64,000 bases of DNA from a virus: IMG/VR virus record IMGVR_UViG_3300037189_021371, positions 1-64,000 of that record. One strand, written 5' to 3'. Shown here one piece after another: positions 1 to 11,084 of this stretch. The first letter of the stretch is position 1. Each line of letters opens with the position of its first letter. A program made the translations under genes and the position numbers. The notes beneath the pieces are model-generated. The model saw nothing but the letters and a program-made list of their open reading frames with translations, was not told where the DNA came from and did not search any database.

Positions 1-3155
<3,155 letters not shown>

Positions 3156-3156
<1 letters not shown>

Positions 3157-3521
3157 TATTTTGTAACCTCTGGTCTAACTGTTAAGTTTCCCTGAATGAC
3201 TTTAGTGACCGTGCCCGTAGATGTCTCGGTCATCTCTAAGTCGTAGACATATTTTCCTGGAGATATAGCTGCAGTTTGCGCAGGTGATGCAATAATAAGA
3301 ACAGTTCCTGCTGTTGGGTTTACCTCAATGCCACCATTTTCTGTGGTTAAAGTTAAAATCACATCAGGGGATTCTGTTTTTAAATAACGAATCTCCATCA
3401 CTCCGGTATAGCCATTTAAAGGCACTGATTTTTTAGCAGCGTTCTTTAACCCTATTGAACGCAAGAGGGTAGCACCTTGATCGACAATAATGTCGTAAAC
3501 ATTCGTAGTTGTACAGTGCAC
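3156..3521 (-). CDS. Fibre-adaptor-like virion protein (paralogue of the 23595-23957 product)
   Basis: This 121-residue protein aligns end to end with the 120-residue product of 23595-23957. Shared pattern: 'YxIIxDQG' near residue 10, a central 'LTTENG', 'KYVYDLE' and an ending of the 'xVRxEVTx' type. The start is GTG at 3521, supported by that alignment and by AGGGAC upstream. It is probably a small beta-rich protein. Each paralogue stands directly before a fibre gene, and here the stop overlaps the collagen-like gene start (TAATG). The adaptor or attachment role is inferred from position only. Confidence 0.6.
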
Positions 3522-3610
3522 AAGAGTCCCTAAGATATATGAGGTCTCTTATATTTTACCCTAGTATGCGGTGTTTGATTGAATTGTTTTATTTTTAGAT
3601 ATAGGATATA

Positions 3611-4300
3611 TTATTTCATAGCTAGGTCTGGTCTAGCATCTTTTCCATAATCCGGATCTAGTGCTGCAATTTCTTCTGGAGTTCTATGACGCTTCCACCC
3701 GGTACCAATGTGGAATTTTTCACCTTGCTGAATTTTGGTAGATGAGTGAAAAAATGGCTTTACGCATGGGAAAATAACCATGCTTCCTGGAGTAGATTTA
3801 ATAGTTAAATTCTGCTCTGGAAACCAAAGATCTCCACCTATTTTGTTATCATTTAGGTAAATTAATCCTGTACAAATAGGGTCCACTTGAGGCTCATAGT
3901 TATCATCAACATGAGGCCCCATTTCCTCTCCAGTATTGTAGTGGAATGAGGCAAAATCAGTCATAATTCTGCCACCTTGATAATCCATGCCAAGAGCATC
4001 GAAGTAGTAACGACCAGCTTCATCAAAAATATTATTTATTTTTGTATAAAAAGCTTTTACTTCCTCGTTTTTAGTAGACTCTAAATACATTCTTGTGGAC
4101 ATACGCTTAGTGCCATAGATGTGCGGTATCTCATCCGATGTTTGCCACGGACCTAGCTTATGGAAAACATCATAGTGATCTGTTTCTAGCAAAGAATCCA
4201 TATTTTTATGCATATCTATTGCATATTCAGGATCATCTAAAATGCCTTCAAAATAAAAAATTCTGTCGGCATATACAGTTACTTTTGATGGATCAATCAT
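3611..4300 (-). CDS. Prolyl-4-hydroxylase-like Fe(II)/2OG oxygenase (array member 8)
   Basis: Double-stranded beta-helix dioxygenase of 229 residues. Predicted metal ligands are H130-x-D132 and H185; K195 would bind the 2OG carboxylate. The family signature is altered: where most neighbours read 'NDDYEGGE' this one reads 'NDNKIGGD'. This is the last oxygenase of the minus-strand array, 16 nt after the previous stop. Enzymes of this fold hydroxylate protein residues (mainly Pro), nucleobases or small molecules. The substrate here is unknown; nearby virion fibres are the first candidates. Confidence 0.85.
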   Translation of the reverse strand: MIDPSKVTVYADRIFYFEGILDDPEYAIDMHKNMDSLLETDHYDVFHKLGPWQTSDEIPHIYGTKRMSTRMYLESTKNEEVKAFYTKINNIFDEAGRYYFDALGMDYQGGRIMTDFASFHYNTGEEMGPHVDDNYEPQVDPICTGLIYLNDNKIGGDLWFPEQNLTIKSTPGSMVIFPCVKPFFHSSTKIQQGEKFHIGTGWKRHRTPEEIAALDPDYGKDARPDLAMK

Positions 4301-4316
4301 GGCTCTCCCAAGCTAT

Positions 4317-5006
4317 TTAAGCGTTTTTGTTCCCTGCAGCCCATTGCTTCTTTTGCTCATCCTGGCGGGTGCGCTCATACGCAATTTCATCTTCCATCTG
4401 CTTGAGCTCTTCTTCGGTGTAAACCGAGTCAGCATAATCCCAGAAACCTACTACTGTAAATCTAGTTCCTTCTAGAATTTCAGTAATACGATGAATATTC
4501 TGAACGCCACCAGGAAAAGCAATTAGGCTACCCTGAGGGAGTTTTACAGTTAGATCATGATCACGAAACTCTAGCTCCCCACCCTCGTAATCATCATTTA
4601 AATATAGAACGGTGGCAAACTTATTGTTACGCCATGCAGTTAGATTTCCCTCTAGGTCAGAACTATCCGAGTGCCAACGAGCAAAAGCCCCCTTTGGCCA
4701 TTTCTGAGCATGAGCACTATTTAAAGTAACTTCTCGATCGTAGGCTTGCTCTACGGCAGCGCGGATGTGCTCTGGCAACCAACGGAAATAGTTTTGGTGG
4801 ATATCTTCCAACCCCGAACGATGCAAGGCATCCTCATCAATCATGAGAGCCATGCCTAGAGAGTCATAGAAGCAGGTCTGCATCCAGTGACCTGATACTG
4901 TACCCTGTTCTTCAAAGAATGCAATAATCTTGTTGCACTCTTCCGGGCTTAAAAATTCAGGAAATGTGACAACATCATCCTTTAGCCATATCGGTTCCGG
5001 AATCAT
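4317..5006 (-). CDS. Prolyl-4-hydroxylase-like Fe(II)/2OG oxygenase (array member 7, type A)
   Basis: 229 residues with H112-x-D114, H172 and R182, and the core 'YLNDDYEGGELEF'. It is clearly paralogous to the product of 5855-6580: both share 'SHAQKW'/'AHAQKW', 'HSD.SD' at the metal site, 'FWD.ADS' after the catalytic core, a charged C-terminal helix and an ending 'GNKxA'. With the next upstream gene it forms one copy of a duplicated two-gene unit. The N-terminal half probably shapes substrate binding. Substrate unknown. Confidence 0.88.
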   Translation of the reverse strand: MIPEPIWLKDDVVTFPEFLSPEECNKIIAFFEEQGTVSGHWMQTCFYDSLGMALMIDEDALHRSGLEDIHQNYFRWLPEHIRAAVEQAYDREVTLNSAHAQKWPKGAFARWHSDSSDLEGNLTAWRNNKFATVLYLNDDYEGGELEFRDHDLTVKLPQGSLIAFPGGVQNIHRITEILEGTRFTVVGFWDYADSVYTEEELKQMEDEIAYERTRQDEQKKQWAAGNKNA

Positions 5007-5043
5007 TTTTCTCCTAATTTATTCTTAAAATATAAGTATACTA

Positions 5044-5841
5044 CTAGTCGTAGAACCTATCCCTATGTTTGTCTTGCTCTCTTCTAAAGGCGCTTTCTCT
5101 AGCTTTTTCCATTTCAGCCCATTTCTCCGGCCCGTGCTCTGCTAATCCAGCATTCCACTCCGGGGTTCCCTCGAACTGCTCTAGCCAAAAAGTTCTAATA
5201 AAATAACGATCTCCTGTTGCAATTTGACGTACCCCGTGAAAGTACGGCTCTACTGATGGAAAAACAACTACGTCACCTAAACCAGGCTTAAAATCTATAG
5301 TATCCACCACACCGTCTTCTCGAAGAATTTTAAATGAAAGCTCCCCGCCCTCATAGTCGTCATTCAAGTACATGGTGCAAGTTAGTGCAAACTTGAGACC
5401 AGGTGCATCTGCTTTTTCTCGCTGAAAGTCTGTGTGGTAATGCATTGAGTAGCGATCATCATCAACCCCACCTAGAGCTACATATTTAGCAATAGAAGGT
5501 TTTTGGTGGCACCAGTTTTTTAATTCAAGTGGGTATACATCCATATAGTGATTAGTTACTTCATAAAAAAGTTGATCAATGTATGGTGGTAAATCAGCAC
5601 CTGGCATACCTTTCTGATTTACCTCAGTATCTGCAATAAATTTTTCCCACTCGGCGGGGGTTGGTTTGGTTTCGAATCTTGTATATTCGGGTCCAGGTAG
5701 GCTTGCCAATTCTCCAAAAGTCCACCAAGCTTGCCACGTAGGAAGCTGCTTAACTTTTTCAATAAAAGCCATCGGGTCTTTAAATGCACCCTTAAATACC
5801 ATGATTCTTGGGTATATCTCTATAGGATTTAGTTCTGACAT
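5044..5841 (-). CDS. Prolyl-4-hydroxylase-like Fe(II)/2OG oxygenase (array member 6, type B)
   Basis: 265 residues with H136-x-D138, H202 and R212, and the core 'CTMYLNDDYEGGELSF'. It is a close paralogue of the 6580-7344 product: shared 'HYHTDFQ.EK', 'FPS..PY.HGV', 'GTPEW..GL' and a Lys/Glu/Arg-rich tail of about 40 residues. It is the B half of the duplicated A+B pair. The tail beyond the catalytic fold could be a coiled-coil contact surface. Confidence 0.88.
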   Translation of the reverse strand: MSELNPIEIYPRIMVFKGAFKDPMAFIEKVKQLPTWQAWWTFGELASLPGPEYTRFETKPTPAEWEKFIADTEVNQKGMPGADLPPYIDQLFYEVTNHYMDVYPLELKNWCHQKPSIAKYVALGGVDDDRYSMHYHTDFQREKADAPGLKFALTCTMYLNDDYEGGELSFKILREDGVVDTIDFKPGLGDVVVFPSVEPYFHGVRQIATGDRYFIRTFWLEQFEGTPEWNAGLAEHGPEKWAEMEKARESAFRREQDKHRDRFYD

Positions 5842-5854
5842 AGTGCTACCTTAT

Positions 5855-6580
5855 TCATGCGTATTTATTTCCGTTTTTCCACTCTTCGCGTTGCTCGGCT
5901 TGAGAGGCTCTAACTTCTTCTAATTCTTTTTCCCACTGAAGCTTTCTTTCTTCCGAGTAGGTTGAATCTGCAAAATCCCAGAACGAGAGCATAGTGTGGC
6001 GTTCTCCAGAGAGTATTTCCCTTACTTCATGGATATTCTCTATACCACCAGGCATTATGTATATAGAGTATTTGTTAGGCTTAATTGAAAGGTTATGGTC
6101 TGGGAAGTGCAAGATCCCGCCAGTATAGTCATCATTTAAGTATAAAATGGCTACATATTTGTTTATTTCGAATGCAGTTGGATTCCCGTCAAAATCGGAA
6201 TTATCCGAGTGAGGATAGGCAAATCCACCCTCCACCCATTTTTGGGCGTGAGATGTATTTGGTTTAACTTCTATATTAAAAATAATCTCTACAGCGGCTT
6301 TAGTTTTGCTGTTTATAATTTCAAACACTTTAGAGTCTAGGTCAAACTTTTTTAACTCTTCAGCATCTGGATTCAGTCCCATGCCATAGGAGCCGTAAAA
6401 AGCAATAGGCTCCCAGGATTCTGGGCCATTTTCAAAATACTCAATTAGTTTCTCTGCAATATCAGCATCTACAAAATTAGGTATTTCAACAATTTTATTT
6501 TCTAGCACACCGAGCTGAGATTTTGTATTTATTTCATTTTTATAGTATATAAAAGTATTTGAATCTAAAGAATACGACAT
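5855..6580 (-). CDS. Prolyl-4-hydroxylase-like Fe(II)/2OG oxygenase (array member 5, type A)
   Basis: 241 residues with H124-x-D126, H184 and R194; the core is 'YLNDDYTGGILHF'. Paralogue of the 4317-5006 product, including the metal-site context and the 'GNKYA' C-terminus. Its ATG overlaps the stop of the upstream oxygenase (TAATG), so the pair is probably translated together. Second copy of the A half of the duplicated pair. Confidence 0.88.
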   Translation of the reverse strand: MSYSLDSNTFIYYKNEINTKSQLGVLENKIVEIPNFVDADIAEKLIEYFENGPESWEPIAFYGSYGMGLNPDAEELKKFDLDSKVFEIINSKTKAAVEIIFNIEVKPNTSHAQKWVEGGFAYPHSDNSDFDGNPTAFEINKYVAILYLNDDYTGGILHFPDHNLSIKPNKYSIYIMPGGIENIHEVREILSGERHTMLSFWDFADSTYSEERKLQWEKELEEVRASQAEQREEWKNGNKYA

Positions 6581-7344
6581 TAGTAATCCCCATTCATGAG
6601 GTTATAGCGTCCATCAATTCTCTCTGCCTTCTCCCGCTGAGCTTCCATCTCTAGCCATTTTTCTTGACCATATGATTTAAGTCCTTGGTGCCATTCCGGG
6701 GTGCCTGGAAAGTAATAGTCCCAGAACGATCTAACAAAATATTTTTGACCTTTGGTTGTTAAATGCACTCCGTGGTAGTAAGGCTGATTAGATGGGAATA
6801 CTAAAATATCCCCTGCTTTGGGTTTGTATACAAAATTATCTGATGGAGATCCTTCTTTTAGAATCTTAAAATCTATCTCTCCACCTTCATAGTCGTCATT
6901 CAAATACATAGTGCATGTAATGTATGGTTTAAATCCGGGTTCATCACGTTTTTCTTGCTGAAAATCGGTGTGGTAGTGCATGGCAACTTCTTCTGATGCA
7001 CCAGCATTAGTGTTATACATGCATATTGCAGGAGAGTTAAAATTCCAAGCTACTGGAGTAATTTTGTTATTTTCTACATAATGTTTAGTTGCTTCATAGA
7101 AGGCAGACAAGATCATACTTGCCGCTGAGTTAGGCTTTTCTACAGAATCTTCAATCTGCTTCCACTCTTCTTTCGTTGGGAAGGTCTCGAAGGTTCTACG
7201 ATTCAACTGGATAACGGTCTGATCGCCAAAAGTATACCAACCATCCCAGTCATATACTTCCCTTAGGGTAGTCACAAGCTCAGAAGTATTTCCTAGCAAA
7301 CCGCTATAAACACTTATTTTTGGGTATAGGTTTTTAACTTCCAT
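6580..7344 (-). CDS. Prolyl-4-hydroxylase-like Fe(II)/2OG oxygenase (array member 4, type B)
   Basis: 254 residues from the ATG at 7344; a TTG four codons upstream is the alternative start. From the ATG, predicted ligands are H125-x-D127 and H191, with K201 as the 2OG-binding residue. Core 'CTMYLNDDYEGGEIDF'. Paralogue of the 5044-5841 product. The start lies inside the end of the upstream oxygenase gene, an 11-nt overlap, implying coupled translation. The C-terminal 45 residues are charged and helical-looking as in its paralogue. Confidence 0.87.
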   Translation of the reverse strand: MEVKNLYPKISVYSGLLGNTSELVTTLREVYDWDGWYTFGDQTVIQLNRRTFETFPTKEEWKQIEDSVEKPNSAASMILSAFYEATKHYVENNKITPVAWNFNSPAICMYNTNAGASEEVAMHYHTDFQQEKRDEPGFKPYITCTMYLNDDYEGGEIDFKILKEGSPSDNFVYKPKAGDILVFPSNQPYYHGVHLTTKGQKYFVRSFWDYYFPGTPEWHQGLKSYGQEKWLEMEAQREKAERIDGRYNLMNGDY

Positions 7345-8008
7345 GATGCTTAACAATTGTCCAGAAGAACGGGCATGTGTAGCGAATACCGGATTTAATC
7401 TCAGTTACCCCATGGATATAGTTCATATCTCCGGGGAAGAAGTAGGCAGCTCCACGCTTTGGCTTGAACTGGATTCCCTGGTTTGGGAAGTACAGCTCTC
7501 CACCCTCGTAGTCGTCATTGATATAAAAAAGGCCAGCTAGGTCATAATATGGAAAATCATTTGGCTTTCCTCTATCATCACCAACGTGAAGTTCCTTATC
7601 AGCATGTGGGTGCTGGAACATCCCTGGTAGCCATCGAACTAGAGCAGGGCTTGTTGGCATGGCATCAACATTAAAGAACTTATCTACTTCAACCTTAAAA
7701 CGAGCTACCATTCCCTCAATAATTCTAGGGATTTCCGGATTTACTCGATCGATAGTTCCATACGTGGCAACCCTGTTTGCCCAGTAGTCAGAGTCATAGA
7801 TCACTGTGCCCTCGTCGTTGTAGTGGGTCTCAGTTACATCCCACTCGGTATTGCTACGAATAAAAGTATCCAGTGCGACTATTTCTTCTTCAGTCATAAA
7901 GTTTTCTAGGGTGACAATATTGTCAGGGGAGTTACCAAAAAATCCAGAAGGAGTAATAGATACTCGTTCAGCACCTCTGTGGCTATTTGCTAGTTCTTGT
8001 TCACTCAT
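7334..8008 (-). CDS. Prolyl-4-hydroxylase-like Fe(II)/2OG oxygenase (array member 3)
   Basis: 224 residues with H135-x-D137, H199 and R209; core 'FYINDDYEGGELYF'. An AGGAT ribosome site precedes the ATG. It lacks the charged tail of the A/B paralogues and is not an obvious close copy of any neighbour. Function in the array unknown; same catalytic geometry as P4H-type enzymes. Confidence 0.87.
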   Translation of the reverse strand: MSEQELANSHRGAERVSITPSGFFGNSPDNIVTLENFMTEEEIVALDTFIRSNTEWDVTETHYNDEGTVIYDSDYWANRVATYGTIDRVNPEIPRIIEGMVARFKVEVDKFFNVDAMPTSPALVRWLPGMFQHPHADKELHVGDDRGKPNDFPYYDLAGLFYINDDYEGGELYFPNQGIQFKPKRGAAYFFPGDMNYIHGVTEIKSGIRYTCPFFWTIVKHHGS

Positions 8009-8022
8009 ACTTTTATCCTACA

Positions 8023-8760
8023 TTACTCGTAGACTCGGCGAGTCCAGACTTCCTTTTGATAAACTCCACCATTAGGTACTCGGTACTTCTGGCTATTTTC
8101 CATATTATTCTTCATCATCTGCTCATAGCCGATATTAGTTTGAACCTCTGAGGTCCAGTCTTCACGCTTGAATGGGATGATTTGAGCATATGGAGTCCCG
8201 GCTGGGATTACTCCAGTAAAACCTTTAGCAATAAAAAATGGCATGGTACCTGGGAGATGAACTTTATCATTATCAATAATTCCACTGGTCGTTAAGAACG
8301 GTAGCTCAAAGCGATTAAAAGGCTGAGAATAAAGTGCACTATAGCCCTCTGGAAGAACTACTGCCCAATCGGCCCACCAGGCAAAATGCTTCTCGTGATA
8401 CCCGCGTGGCGAAACAAACTGGGGCATTGGCATACGATCGCCAACAAAGTCCTTATTCTGAGGATCTAATACTCGAATCCGGATCTCGCCATTTTCTTCA
8501 TAGACCTCAACGTCGCATGGGGTCTTATAGACATAGCCAGTGCCCATGATGTCAAATACCGCTGGGCAAGCTTTCCATGTAGGGACTTTTCCACCGTCTT
8601 GAGGATTAATCCATGGCTCGTTGGTGTGGGGGTTGATTGCAAAACGATCAGCCTTACGATACCATTCTGGAATAGTTTTAATAGTAGGGCCTGGTACAGA
8701 AGCACTTTTGCTATTCAACCAAGGTCGATTACTTATAAACTTAATCAGCTGGGATTTCAT
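8023..8760 (-). CDS. DUF6065-like protein of unknown function
   Basis: 245 residues, not an oxygenase by motif: no HxD...H arrangement with the array signature. It shares architecture with the next upstream gene, including a late 'IPAGTP' segment followed by a hydrophobic strand ('AQIIPF'). From memory both recall the uncharacterised DUF6065 family; I could not check this. The start lies 20 nt inside the upstream gene. Placement within an oxygenase array suggests a role in the same process, for instance as substrate or partner, but nothing in the sequence shows the activity. Confidence 0.55.
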   Translation of the reverse strand: MKSQLIKFISNRPWLNSKSASVPGPTIKTIPEWYRKADRFAINPHTNEPWINPQDGGKVPTWKACPAVFDIMGTGYVYKTPCDVEVYEENGEIRIRVLDPQNKDFVGDRMPMPQFVSPRGYHEKHFAWWADWAVVLPEGYSALYSQPFNRFELPFLTTSGIIDNDKVHLPGTMPFFIAKGFTGVIPAGTPYAQIIPFKREDWTSEVQTNIGYEQMMKNNMENSQKYRVPNGGVYQKEVWTRRVYE

Positions 8761-9478
8761 AGGTATCTCCTGTTACTGGACACTTTACTGTCTTTAGTCG
8801 AATATTTTTTGACTCATGCGATCCCATTGAACTTCCGTCATAGTTGATTGCATCTCGATACATCTTTGACCAGTCGCCAACAGAGTTCTTAGCCTCTGCA
8901 GCATCGCCATATTTCTTAAGTTCTTCATAGTATTCACGAGACATATCACCTTCAGAGATTTCCATCTCGTATTCGTCTTGCAAGCTACCGATTGAAATAG
9001 GCAGAATGGTAAAAATAGGGGTACCAGCTGGGATAGTTATTTCTCGATTTGGCTCAGTTATCTTAAGAGCTAGTGGATATTCTCCCGTATAGAAAGATGT
9101 GCTCATTAGCGTCGTAAACGGCTGAATACCCCTAATAAATAGATTAGGTGTAGGCATCGTAAGCATTGACGTATTCTCATCGGTTCTAATCATTAGTCCA
9201 CCATAGAAACTAACTGTGCCGTGGGCTCTTCCTGTATATACATAGTCGGATCCCTTAAGGACTTTTACGTGGTGTTGTTCATAGTTCTCCACACCATCCC
9301 AGATAAAAGAGATGTCCTCGGGGAAAGATATTCCCCAGCCCAACCGATTAGTGAGAGAGACCGGGAAGCACATATACGCATGCTTATCGTGAGTGTTGTC
9401 CATCCACTCTCTGGTTCCAGGTAGCTGCTCTACCTGAGCCGAGGTGGGGCGTAGACGTCTTACTTCAATTTTCTTCAT
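8741..9478 (-). CDS. DUF6065-like protein of unknown function
   Basis: 245 residues, opening with 'RRLRP' and 'TREWMD' and a central 'LGWGISFP', a pattern I associate with DUF6065. It shares 'IPAGTPIFTILPI' near residue 180 with the equivalent region of its downstream neighbour, so the two are probably diverged paralogues. The ATG overlaps the stop of the upstream oxygenase (TAATG). No signal peptide or membrane segment is visible. Confidence 0.55.
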   Translation of the reverse strand: MKKIEVRRLRPTSAQVEQLPGTREWMDNTHDKHAYMCFPVSLTNRLGWGISFPEDISFIWDGVENYEQHHVKVLKGSDYVYTGRAHGTVSFYGGLMIRTDENTSMLTMPTPNLFIRGIQPFTTLMSTSFYTGEYPLALKITEPNREITIPAGTPIFTILPISIGSLQDEYEMEISEGDMSREYYEELKKYGDAAEAKNSVGDWSKMYRDAINYDGSSMGSHESKNIRLKTVKCPVTGDTYEIPAD

Positions 9479-10227
9479 TAGCTTCCAGTTTCTTCATAAA
9501 ATTTAGGATTGTGAAACTTATCGCTATAGTCAAGCATTGTAACCATAGAGTACTTGGTCCCTGATTTAACTGGCATCGCTCGATGTGGGTACATAAAGTT
9601 AGATGGGAAGATGTATAGATCTCCCGCCTTAGGTTTAATGGTTACATTGTGGAGACGGAAATATAGCTCCCCCCCTTCGTAATCATCGTTAGGGAATGCT
9701 ACTAGAGACACAACACAGTTATATGAAAATCCATGATCATGGTGCTCTTGGAAGTGCTGACCAGGGCCATATTTAATATAGTTAGTTGCTTCCCAGTATC
9801 GGAGTTCACCGATATTGTAGTGCTTAGTGTAGTGCTTTACAGCCTCTAGTTCTCTGGAATAGACATCATCCGCTAGCTGATGCAATGCTAGCCCAGATGG
9901 GGTTGTATCCTGAGCAATATCACTCTTTTTATATTTGAAATCAAAGCAGTCTCGGTATTCTGGCATCTTCACCCCGTAGCCAACCATAGCATCTGCAAAA
10001 TTGTAGTCATTAGATGGATCGCTGAGAACTGCTTCTAGACGATCAATAATGTTTAAGGTTGGTGGAAGTACGTCATGGTATACCCAAATTCCTGTTCCAG
10101 GAGCTACTTCTTCTGCCGAACTCCAAGTTTGATTCCCGATGTTATACCAAGACTTGAGACGAGTATTGTGCTCTTCCATGTCTTTTTTCATCTGCTCATC
10201 GGGGGCGCTAATGTGTCCAGTTTCCAT
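9478..10227 (-). CDS. Prolyl-4-hydroxylase-like Fe(II)/2OG oxygenase (array member 2)
   Basis: 249 residues with H162-x-D164, H215 and K225; core 'FPNDDYEGGELYF'. Strong AGAAGGAAG ribosome site before the ATG. It resembles the product of 10241-10993 around the metal site ('FxxHxDHG') and in 'IKPKAGD', so the two form another, more diverged paralogous pair at the head of the array. Confidence 0.87.
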   Translation of the reverse strand: METGHISAPDEQMKKDMEEHNTRLKSWYNIGNQTWSSAEEVAPGTGIWVYHDVLPPTLNIIDRLEAVLSDPSNDYNFADAMVGYGVKMPEYRDCFDFKYKKSDIAQDTTPSGLALHQLADDVYSRELEAVKHYTKHYNIGELRYWEATNYIKYGPGQHFQEHHDHGFSYNCVVSLVAFPNDDYEGGELYFRLHNVTIKPKAGDLYIFPSNFMYPHRAMPVKSGTKYSMVTMLDYSDKFHNPKFYEETGS

Positions 10228-10240
10228 TTGCTTCCTTCTA

Positions 10241-10993
10241 CTAGTACTTCAGTTCATAGTTTTGAATAGTTGGAGATACTCGGTGGTTTACCCCATCGCG
10301 ATCGTTGTAGTCAGTCATTACAACTACTGCATACTTAATTCCGCTAACCATATCTTGAGATGCGTGCTCATAGATAAAAGTAGATGGGAACACAACGATG
10401 TCTCCAGCTTTTGGCTTAATAGTTAGACCATCAAATCTTGGGAAATAAATCTCTCCACCCTCATAATCGTCATTCAAATAAACTACGACAGATATTGTGC
10501 ATACATAGGTTGGTCCATGATCGGCATGAATCTTAAAGTGAGTGCCAGGGCCATCATATTTTACAAAATTAAAGGACTCATAGGATGCGATCCCTACCCC
10601 CCATAGGCGACCGTAATCATCGACACATTGGCGAATAGCCTGAAAAACTCTTTCATGCATGTCATATAGCTCTGAGTTTTCTTGTGTTCTAGCTCCTAGA
10701 TTATTAGAGCTAATTTTAAAATCTAAAGCGTTTCTGGCATATAAGGCAACTTCGTCTGAGGAGGTCACGCGAGCCCCCTGCCACTCATATTTTGTTTGCC
10801 CATTCAAATGAGATTCTAGAGTCTCTATGTACTTAAGACCTTGTTCTCTAGAAATTGCACCACTATAAACATTAATCCCCAGTGCTGGATTAGATACGGT
10901 AATTGGACCTAACTGGCGATTTGCAGACCTATTACTAGTAGTTTCTGATCTGTCTTTAGTAAACCAGTTATTTTGACTTGGATCGTATGTCAT
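10241..10993 (-). CDS. Prolyl-4-hydroxylase-like Fe(II)/2OG oxygenase (array member 1)
   Basis: 250 residues with H156-x-D158, H210 and K220; core 'VYLNDDYEGGEIYF'. AGGAGA precedes the ATG. It is the first gene after the terminator at 11048-11080, so the oxygenase array may have its own promoter or depend on read-through from the Hint-domain gene. It groups with the 9478-10227 product by 'HADHG'/'HHDHG' at the metal site. Confidence 0.88.
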   Translation of the reverse strand: MTYDPSQNNWFTKDRSETTSNRSANRQLGPITVSNPALGINVYSGAISREQGLKYIETLESHLNGQTKYEWQGARVTSSDEVALYARNALDFKISSNNLGARTQENSELYDMHERVFQAIRQCVDDYGRLWGVGIASYESFNFVKYDGPGTHFKIHADHGPTYVCTISVVVYLNDDYEGGEIYFPRFDGLTIKPKAGDIVVFPSTFIYEHASQDMVSGIKYAVVVMTDYNDRDGVNHRVSPTIQNYELKY

Positions 10994-11047
10994 ATATTCT
11001 CCTGAACTATTGGCACCAGTCTAGCACTATTATCCTGATTTTGGCAA

Positions 11048-11080
11048 AAAAATAAGGCCCGTGGGGGCCTTATTTTTTCT
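11048..11080 (-). terminator. Rho-independent terminator after the FN3-Hint gene
   Basis: Stem AATAAGGCCC (11051-11060) pairs with GGGCCTTATT (11065-11074). On the minus strand it is followed by a T-run (A-run at 11046-11052 on the plus strand). It separates the fibre genes from the oxygenase array, and could also work in the other direction. Confidence 0.85.
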
Positions 11081-11084
11081 TAAT

